Positions 60,809 through 64,000 of a DNA stretch of 64,000 nt are shown here, piece by piece. The first letter of the stretch is position 1. Each line of letters starts with the position of its first letter. The notes beneath the pieces are model-generated. The model was given only the letters and a program-made list of their open reading frames with translations. It had not been told where the DNA came from and made no database searches. Position numbers and translations under genes: made by a program. Origin of the DNA: an uncultured Fodinibius sp. (GTDB lineage Bacteria; Bacteroidota; Rhodothermia; Balneolales; Balneolaceae). Location of the stretch: assembly GCA_913056235.1 (NCBI GenBank), contig CAJXMW010000004.1, positions 270,364 to 334,363 of the forward strand. The letters run 5' to 3'.

Positions 60809-61909
60809 ATGCAAAAAGGGATATTCATATTTACGGTAATCTTGTTTCTAGTCAGCCATGCAACCCTAGCGCAACAGAGCGACACGACTGGAACTGATGA
60901 TCCTATAGATATTAATTATGCAGTGGGTGCCGACTTGTCATTTTTGAAAATGGCAGAGGATTCGGGCACGGTCTTTAAAGACAACGGCAAGGCCAAACCG
61001 GGCTTGGAAATTTTTAGCAGTCACGGATACAACTGGATTCGTCTCCGCCTGTTCCATTCGCCCGATAGGTTACCAAACGATCTGCAATACACTATTGAAC
61101 TTGCAAAAGAAGCCGAAAAGTACGGGTTCAATTTTCTGCTTGATTATCATTATGCCGACAGCTGGGCGGATCCGGGGAAACAACCTATCCCTGAGGCCTG
61201 GAAGGGGTTGTCGGTAGAGGTGCTTGCCGACTCGGTTTATGAATACACCAAGCGAACTATCACCGCTTTTCGTGAGGCAGGAGTAATGCCCGAGATGGTG
61301 CAGATTGGCAATGAGATTCGAAATGGCATGCTATGGCCGAAGGGCAAGCTGCCAGATAATTGGGATAATTTTGCTAAACTGGTAAAAGCAGGGGTCGATG
61401 GTGTGGATGCCGGACGGGCCCAGGAGCGGCGTCCCTTGGTTATGATCCATTACGATCAGGGTGCGGATGCCGATGGCAGTCGGGATTTTTATCAAAAGTT
61501 CAACTCCTACGGCATTCCATATGATATTATCGGACTGTCGTACTATCCGTGGTGGCACGGGAATCTGTTGCAGTTACGTGAAAACCTGCTGTCGCTAGTC
61601 AATCATTTTAACAAGGATATTATAGTTGTTGAAACGGCCTACAACTGGCGCGAATCACAATATGAAAATATGATTCCTCCATATCCTGAAACGCCGGAAG
61701 GTCAGCGAGAGTTTTTAGAATCGGTAAACCAAACGCTGCTCAATATATTCAGTCCCAAGATAAAAGGAATATTTTGGTGGGAGCCGGCCGTAATGGGCGG
61801 ATTGGGATCGCGTGGTTTCTTTGACAGGGAAGGTAATGCCTTACCGGTGATAAATGTATTCAATAAATATCGGCTTGGCCAGACAGAGGAAGAGGGAATT
61901 CCAGAATAA
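60809..61909 (+). CDS. second GH53 endo-beta-1,4-galactanase, secreted
   Basis: A 366-residue protein. The signal peptide (1-21, ending TLAQQ) lacks a lipobox, so it is likely periplasmic or secreted. The barrel reads AVGADLSFLKMAEDSGT, FLLDYHYADSWADPGKQ, acid/base E169 in QIGNEI and nucleophile E275 in VVETAYNW. It resembles the first GH53 and may act in another compartment or on shorter galactan. It begins 12 bases after the GH2 stop; the next gene starts 14 bases after its stop. Confidence 0.93.
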   Translation: MQKGIFIFTVILFLVSHATLAQQSDTTGTDDPIDINYAVGADLSFLKMAEDSGTVFKDNGKAKPGLEIFSSHGYNWIRLRLFHSPDRLPNDLQYTIELAKEAEKYGFNFLLDYHYADSWADPGKQPIPEAWKGLSVEVLADSVYEYTKRTITAFREAGVMPEMVQIGNEIRNGMLWPKGKLPDNWDNFAKLVKAGVDGVDAGRAQERRPLVMIHYDQGADADGSRDFYQKFNSYGIPYDIIGLSYYPWWHGNLLQLRENLLSLVNHFNKDIIVVETAYNWRESQYENMIPPYPETPEGQREFLESVNQTLLNIFSPKIKGIFWWEPAVMGGLGSRGFFDREGNALPVINVFNKYRLGQTEEEGIPE

Positions 61910-61923
61910 AAAACCTAGAGCAT

Positions 61924-64000
61924 ATGATATCACATAAAAGTATCTACGGGTTGCTACTCGTTTTATCAGCGGTACTACTGAGCATTGGTTTCACAGTTGA
62001 AAGTCAGGCCCAAAGCCGCCAGCAATATTCCATGGACTTAAACTGGCAATTTTCGCGCGGGGATATTGATAAGGCTCATAAACCCAATTTTGATGACGGC
62101 GACTGGCGAACATTAAACCTTCCACACGACTGGAGCATCGAGGGCACCTTCAAAGAAGATGCGCCGACCGGCGGCAGCGGCGGGTATTTGCCAACCGGTA
62201 TTGGCTGGTATCGTAAGACTTTTTCAGTGCCAGAAGAGATGTTGAACAAGAATGTATGGATACAGTTTGATGGTATCTATATGAACAGTGATGTCTGGAT
62301 CAACGGACAGCACCTGGGGCATCGCCCGTATGGCTACATCAGCTTTAAATACGACATTGGTCCCTATCTGCAGGAGGGAGAGAACGTAATTGCTGTTCGG
62401 GTTGATGACTCCCAGCAGCCCAGCAGCCGCTGGTATTCGGGCACTGGTATCTACCGCCACGTCTGGATGACGGTGACGAATCCGCTACACATCCAGCACT
62501 GGGGTGTTTATGCTACCACGCCTATTGTTACCCAAGAAAAGGCACAGCTGGCTGTACAGACGAAGGTAATTAATGGGAACTCAACCCCTCAAGAAGGCAC
62601 CGTGCTTAACGTACTCCGTGATCAGGGGGGAGAGGTTGTTGCCAAGGCCCAAAAAAAGTTCAGCGTTGAGAATGATACTGTATCCGAGATCCAAGACTCT
62701 CTTTTGGTGCAAAATCCGGATCTATGGTCCATAGCGTCGCCTTCGCTCTATACGTTAGAGACGATTGTCCAGCGTGGCGATGAGGAAGTGGATCGCAAAG
62801 AAACAACAGTGGGCATCCGGGATATTGAGTACAAGACTAACGAAGGTTTTTTTCTCAACGGTAAACATGTAAAAATGCACGGCGTCAACCTGCATCATGA
62901 TGGAGGACCGGTGGGTGCAGCCGTCCCAATTGGCGTTTGGGAGCGTCGGCTGAAGAAGCTGAAGGATATGGGCGTCAATGCGATTCGGACAGCTCATAAT
63001 CCCATGTCACCGGAATTTATGGATCTCTGTGACCGCATGGGCTTTTTGGTAATGAATGAGGCATTTGACGAATGGAATTACGGGAAGCGTGATTACACAT
63101 ACCACCTGTATTTTGAGGATTGGTGGCAACGTGACCTGAAAGCCTTTATCAAGCGCGATCGCAATCATCCATCTGTGGTGATGTGGAGTGCCGGCAACGA
63201 GATCGGCGAACAGATGCCGGAAACCGGTGTTGGAACGCTGGAAAAACTGATGGGCACCTTTCACTACATGGATCCCACGCGTCCCGTAACTACGGGCAAC
63301 GATCATATTGGCGATACTACAGCACCGACCACCAAGCGATTTTTAAACGCCTTGGATATCGTTGGCTATAACTATGCTGATCGCTGGACAAATCGACGCG
63401 AACTGGTATATACGCCCGATAAACTGGCACATCCCGAGTGGAAGATGGTTGGCACTGAGAGTCCCAATATCTACTGGGTACGTGATAATTATTCTTTGGG
63501 TGATTCCACCGTGGTGCAACCCAACTATAACTCCAATATGATCCGTGTTGAAGAGCTCTGGAAATACGTATCTAACCATGATTTCGTGGTGGGCGACTTT
63601 ATGTGGACCGGCATCGACTATTTGGGCGAAGCGTGGTGGCCAACCAAACATGCATCGAGTGGCTCGCTTGATCTTGTCGGTTTTCCAAAGGATTCCTACT
63701 ACCTTTATCAAAGTCAATGGACCGAAGAGCCCATGCTGCATCTGTTTCCCCACTGGAACTGGGAGGGACATGAAGGCGACGTGATACCGGTGTTGGCCTA
63801 TACAAATGTGGAAACGGTAGAGCTTTATGTAAACGGTAAATATTTCGGCGAAAAACGTATTCAGTTTCCGCGTAAGGGTACCACCTGCGGATGGAATTGT
63901 TACGGTGAGGAACCGGTGGATGTGACCACGGCCGGGCTGCATGCTTCTTGGGATGTCCCGTACGAACCGGGTACCATTAAAGCGGTCGGCAAACGCAATG
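61924..64000 (+). CDS. GH2 beta-galactosidase, 3'-truncated by window edge
   Basis: The frame from ATG 61924 stays open to the last base (692 full codons), so the gene continues beyond the window. A signal peptide (about 1-30, ending ESQAQ) leads to a GH2 sugar-binding jelly-roll (SIEGTFKEDAPTGGSGGYL, RKTFSVPEEM), an Ig-like domain and the barrel with HGVNLHHDGG. The acid/base is E426 in MWSAGNEIGE, the classical form, and the nucleophile E512 in VGTESPN. It is distinct from the preceding GH2, whose acid/base motif is longer. Substrate from context is beta-galactan, but it could be another beta-glycoside. The C-terminal end is not seen. Confidence 0.9.
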   Translation, partial: MISHKSIYGLLLVLSAVLLSIGFTVESQAQSRQQYSMDLNWQFSRGDIDKAHKPNFDDGDWRTLNLPHDWSIEGTFKEDAPTGGSGGYLPTGIGWYRKTFSVPEEMLNKNVWIQFDGIYMNSDVWINGQHLGHRPYGYISFKYDIGPYLQEGENVIAVRVDDSQQPSSRWYSGTGIYRHVWMTVTNPLHIQHWGVYATTPIVTQEKAQLAVQTKVINGNSTPQEGTVLNVLRDQGGEVVAKAQKKFSVENDTVSEIQDSLLVQNPDLWSIASPSLYTLETIVQRGDEEVDRKETTVGIRDIEYKTNEGFFLNGKHVKMHGVNLHHDGGPVGAAVPIGVWERRLKKLKDMGVNAIRTAHNPMSPEFMDLCDRMGFLVMNEAFDEWNYGKRDYTYHLYFEDWWQRDLKAFIKRDRNHPSVVMWSAGNEIGEQMPETGVGTLEKLMGTFHYMDPTRPVTTGNDHIGDTTAPTTKRFLNALDIVGYNYADRWTNRRELVYTPDKLAHPEWKMVGTESPNIYWVRDNYSLGDSTVVQPNYNSNMIRVEELWKYVSNHDFVVGDFMWTGIDYLGEAWWPTKHASSGSLDLVGFPKDSYYLYQSQWTEEPMLHLFPHWNWEGHEGDVIPVLAYTNVETVELYVNGKYFGEKRIQFPRKGTTCGWNCYGEEPVDVTTAGLHASWDVPYEPGTIKAVGKRN

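Overview
The window reads as chromosomal DNA of a Gram-negative, free-living heterotroph of the Bacteroidota/Balneolota group; a Balneolota genus (Fodinibius/Gracilimonas type) fits best. The reasons are SusC/SusD/SusE glycan uptake proteins, a secreted amylase with a type IX secretion (T9SS) C-terminal sorting domain, many lipoproteins, weak or absent Shine-Dalgarno sequences and LacI-controlled polysaccharide loci. The taxonomic call is inference from gene content only. No rRNA, tRNA, CRISPR array, transposase or phage gene was seen.

Layout. (1) 1-7479: three unknown or structural genes, then pfkA, a cytoplasmic GH13 glucosidase, a cysteine-less thioredoxin-fold protein and overlapping pabC-pabB. 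(2) 7557-27406: an alpha-glucan (starch/maltodextrin) utilisation locus. On the + strand: a LacI regulator, beta-phosphoglucomutase, a GH65 maltose phosphorylase, a GH13 lipoprotein and an MFS sugar transporter, ended by a perfect terminator. On the - strand: susC, susD, susE, a T9SS-sorted GH13 amylase with a CBM48-like domain, a small fibronectin-III lipoprotein and a SusA-like GH13. Both arms carry the same palindromic operator (TGTAAGCGCTTTCA type), so the LacI protein probably controls both. (3) 27560-33000: a MoxR-type ATPase, ribosomal protein L31, an MBL hydrolase, a TPR protein, lptE and a sigma-54 activator. (4) 33079-37505: an ECF sigma factor, an anti-sigma-like membrane protein whose extracytoplasmic part is a CBM48/AMPK-beta-like domain, an outer-membrane barrel with a second such domain, a helical-repeat exported protein, and a DUF4382 lipoprotein behind an ECF-like promoter. 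(5) 37646-46818: housekeeping genes (miaB, DUF488, pyrE, pgpA, pgsA, cinA, a TonB-receptor-like barrel, ftsX, a NYN-domain protein). (6) 47118-52578: the pstSCAB-phoU phosphate operon followed by a porin-like gene that shares a 13-base leader motif with pstS. (7) 53298-64000: a second LacI-controlled locus for beta-1,4-galactan: two GH53 endo-galactanases, a clan GH-A exo-enzyme and two GH2 beta-galactosidases, the last cut by the window end.

How it works together (inference). Surface and secreted GH13 enzymes and the SusCDE complex capture and import alpha-glucan. Periplasmic GH13 enzymes trim it and the MFS carrier brings maltose inward. GH65 plus PgmB then yields glucose and glucose 6-phosphate, which enter glycolysis through PfkA. 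The galactan locus does the same for beta-galactan using GH53, GH-A and GH2 enzymes.

The most interesting items are the sigma/anti-sigma module with glycan-binding-type domains on both the anti-sigma factor and a barrel partner, a SusD carrying an embedded SusE-like domain, and the LacI operators joining the two arms of the starch locus.
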